Origin: an uncultured Chitinophagaceae bacterium
GTDB lineage: Bacteria; Bacteroidota; Bacteroidia; Chitinophagales; Chitinophagaceae
Direction: 5' to 3'
DNA: 8,178 nt
NCBI GenBank assembly: GCA_946885665.1
Contig: CAMPGT010000177.1
Span: 1-8,178, forward strand
Shown piece after piece: positions 6,179 to 8,178 of the stretch. How positions within the stretch are numbered: the first letter of the stretch is position 1; each line of letters opens with the position of its first letter. The notes below the pieces were generated by a model. That model did no database searches. It was not told the DNA's origin and saw only the letters and a list, made by a program, of their open reading frames with translations. The position numbers were made by a program, and so were the translations under genes.

Positions 6179-8178
6179 CTAAAGATCCACATACCTCACC
6201 CTGATCCAAATATCCCTGTTCCTTCCCTTGTCGTCGGTGCACGATATTTTAACGGGGCCTTCGCCCGGCATGAAATAAGCAGCGGTGTGGACGTCGCTGG
6301 TTTTGAAAAAGCGGTTGTCGATATACCAGTAAACCCTGTTTACATCATTACCCGCCCTGCATTGCAGTTGCAGCGGTTCGGGATCGCTTTTGCTGATGAG
6401 GTATTCGAATCCTGCCGAAGGAGAGATGATCATCGGTTCGCCTTTTTTGAACAGGCGTTCACAATCCGGGTTGTGCGGAGGAATTTTTCCATAGGCGATG
6501 CCCTGTTCATCGTAATACAGTTGCATTTCGGCGGATATTACCGGGAATAATTTCTTTTTATAACCCGTTGGCGGCGCACAGGTCATGCAGTAGCTCACTT
6601 TTTCATCGGCCGAAATCATTATTTCCTGCATGTTGTCGCACACCTTCCCGGGCGAGATCATCGGGATAAAATAATCCGTTACAAGATGACGGCAAAATGG
6701 TGCGGGTGGCATGCCGGTTTCTGAACAAACCATCCGGATGTCGCATCGTTCAGGTTGCGAAAACCATTGGCGGTCGCTGTCATAATCAATCGTGTTGAAA
6801 ATTCTGAATAAAAGGGGCGTGGCGATCTCCGCGCCGCTAAGCACCGGTACACCTACTCCCGAAAAATTGCCTGCCCAAACGGCCACTGTAAATTTTTGGT
6901 TGTAACCGACGCTCCAGGCATCGCGTCGGCCGTATGAGGTGCCGGTTTTCCAGGCGATCTTCGGCATGTGCTCCGTGCTTTGCCAGTTAAGCGGAAAATC
7001 GGGCCTGTTGATTTTTGAAAGCGTTTCATTGATCATGAACGATGCGGCTTCGCTAAAGATACTGAGCCCTCGCGGAGCCTGTTCGCCGGTGGTGAACGAG
7101 GGCCTGAAGTACATTCCCTTGTTGGCGAAGCATGAATAAAGACCGGCCAGTTCGACGAGTGAGGCGCCGCATCCGCCCAGTATCATCGACAGGCCCAGCT
7201 TTTTTTGGTCTTTTTTTATTTGCATGAAGTCGCATTTTGCGAGTGCGTCGATCAAATTATCCTTACCCAGGATATTTAATGTTTTCACTGCGGGCACATT
7301 CAGCGAATGTTCCAGGGCGTATTCCATCGTCACATAACCATTGAAAGTTTTATTATAATTCTCGGGTGCATACCCGTTATAGTTCACATTTACGTCGGTA
7401 ATGACCGATTTCGGCGTGAGCATTCCGTTGTCGATGCTCAGGGCATACAGCAATGGCTTGAGGGTGCTGCCGGGCTGGCGAATCGCATCGGCGCCATCCA
7501 CCTGTCCGCCGTCAATCGTATCGTAGAAGTTTGCCGATCCTACATAGGCGATCACCTTATGGGTTTTGTTGTCGATGATCACTACCGATGCGTTATGAAT
7601 GTTTTTCACCAGCAATTGCCTGGTATAATCGCGGACGATCTTTTCGGTTTTCGTTTGCACATTCATATCGATCGACGCATGCACAAGGGGAACCTTCCTT
7701 TTTTGCAACCGCCGCGAAAGGTGCCGGGCCATTTTGGGCACACTGCCGCGCGATGCCGTCAGCGGCTCGGCAAGTGCGTCGCTGATCTGTTGCTCCGTGA
7801 ATATTTTTTCGCGGGCGAAACGTTTCAGCCACTTGTTTCTCTCTTTCGCGATCGCCGCGTTGTTCTTACCCGGAACGAGTGATGAGGGCCGGTTCGGCAC
7901 AATGCTCAATGCGGTGATCTCGGCGAGAGAAAGGTGATCGGGGTCTTTTTTGAAATATAGCAGGGCGGCGGCTTTTACGCCCTCGATGTTGCCACCGTAG
8001 GGCAGGAGGTTGCAGTAAAGCTGAAGGATCTCATTCTTGGTATATTTTTTTTCAAGCTGCCAGGCGCGAAAAATTTCTATTAACTTGTTGGTGTAAGTTC
8101 TGGGCCTCCTTTCGAGTGCGCGTGCCACCTGCATCGTGATCGTTGATGCGCCGGAGGTCCTTCGCAAGTGAAGCAGGT
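6179..8178 (-). CDS. pbpC: Penicillin-binding protein 1C (bifunctional peptidoglycan glycosyltransferase/transpeptidase), 5' end missing
   Basis: The frame is open to the right edge, so the true start, membrane anchor and first part of the glycosyltransferase domain (roughly 100-130 residues) lie outside. A TTG at 8167 opens the longest internal reading but is not a plausible start, because it falls inside a catalytic domain; the frame continues upstream as Leu-Leu-His. Counting from 8167, the GT51 domain shows SGASTITMQ (5-13), RTYTNKLIEIFRAWQLEKK (23-41) and PYGGNIEGVKAAALLYF (56-72). The transpeptidase domain has the nucleophile Ser234 in STLK, SLN (288-290) and KTGT (407-410). A Cys-rich stretch with CMTC (527-530) precedes the beta-rich PBP1C C-terminal domain (about 578-662). 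All visible catalytic motifs are intact. It would polymerise and cross-link peptidoglycan in the periplasm. In many bacteria pbpC sits next to an alpha-2-macroglobulin gene, which here could lie beyond the edge. Confidence 0.95.
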   Translation of the reverse strand, partial: LLHLRRTSGASTITMQVARALERRPRTYTNKLIEIFRAWQLEKKYTKNEILQLYCNLLPYGGNIEGVKAAALLYFKKDPDHLSLAEITALSIVPNRPSSLVPGKNNAAIAKERNKWLKRFAREKIFTEQQISDALAEPLTASRGSVPKMARHLSRRLQKRKVPLVHASIDMNVQTKTEKIVRDYTRQLLVKNIHNASVVIIDNKTHKVIAYVGSANFYDTIDGGQVDGADAIRQPGSTLKPLLYALSIDNGMLTPKSVITDVNVNYNGYAPENYNKTFNGYVTMEYALEHSLNVPAVKTLNILGKDNLIDALAKCDFMQIKKDQKKLGLSMILGGCGASLVELAGLYSCFANKGMYFRPSFTTGEQAPRGLSIFSEAASFMINETLSKINRPDFPLNWQSTEHMPKIAWKTGTSYGRRDAWSVGYNQKFTVAVWAGNFSGVGVPVLSGAEIATPLLFRIFNTIDYDSDRQWFSQPERCDIRMVCSETGMPPAPFCRHLVTDYFIPMISPGKVCDNMQEIMISADEKVSYCMTCAPPTGYKKKLFPVISAEMQLYYDEQGIAYGKIPPHNPDCERLFKKGEPMIISPSAGFEYLISKSDPEPLQLQCRAGNDVNRVYWYIDNRFFKTSDVHTAAYFMPGEGPVKISCTDDKGRNRDIWIRVRYVDL

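Noticed and set aside
7307..7882. Long plus-strand open frame of 191 codons opposite pbpC
   Set aside because: It lies wholly antisense to the transglycosylase/transpeptidase coding region with clear catalytic motifs, and its translation shows no domain or sensible composition.
8162..8167. TTG at 8167 as the pbpC start
   Set aside because: It would start the protein inside the glycosyltransferase domain without a membrane anchor. The frame is open to the window edge, so the gene is simply cut.

Overview
The window looks like a piece of a Bacteroidota chromosome, most likely a Chitinophagaceae/Sphingobacteriia-type genome. This is inferred from the protein style (a PBP1C with the Bacteroidota-type Cys-rich C-terminal half, and a Bacteroidota-type soluble binding protein after guaA), from the near absence of Shine-Dalgarno sequences, and from TAnnTTTG-like -7 elements upstream of two genes. 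No mobile element, RNA gene or CRISPR array is visible. All six genes are on the minus strand, packed with gaps of 71 bp or less or with short overlaps, so the window should be read from its right end to its left.

In transcription order: (1) a 5'-truncated pbpC-type bifunctional peptidoglycan synthase (6179-8178); (2) guaA, GMP synthetase (4581-6113), with a candidate promoter in the 65-bp gap before it; (3) a secreted type-1 periplasmic-binding-fold protein (3380-4555), 25 bp after guaA and separated from it by a small perfect inverted repeat; (4-6) a DNA-repair cluster: ligase-associated metallo-beta-lactamase-fold exonuclease (2256-3308), ATP-dependent DNA ligase (605-2263) and the N-terminal 205 codons of a ligase-associated Lhr-like DEXH helicase (1-615).

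The last three genes overlap by 8 and 11 bp and are almost certainly one translationally coupled unit. They match the known bacterial Lhr-Core/Exo/MPE/ligase repair cluster. The metallophosphoesterase member is not in the window and may lie beyond the left edge. The first three genes are a cell-wall enzyme, a purine-biosynthesis enzyme and a binding protein without a transporter, with no obvious shared pathway.

The most unusual spot is the extreme left end. The helicase similarity stops at about codon 195 and the last 30 bases are a GC-rich, palindromic, tandemly repeated sequence of the kind scattered between genes in Bacteroidota. This is either a repeat element inside the helicase gene or a contig-end artefact. 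Otherwise the region is largely ordinary, and I do not see a clearly undescribed system.
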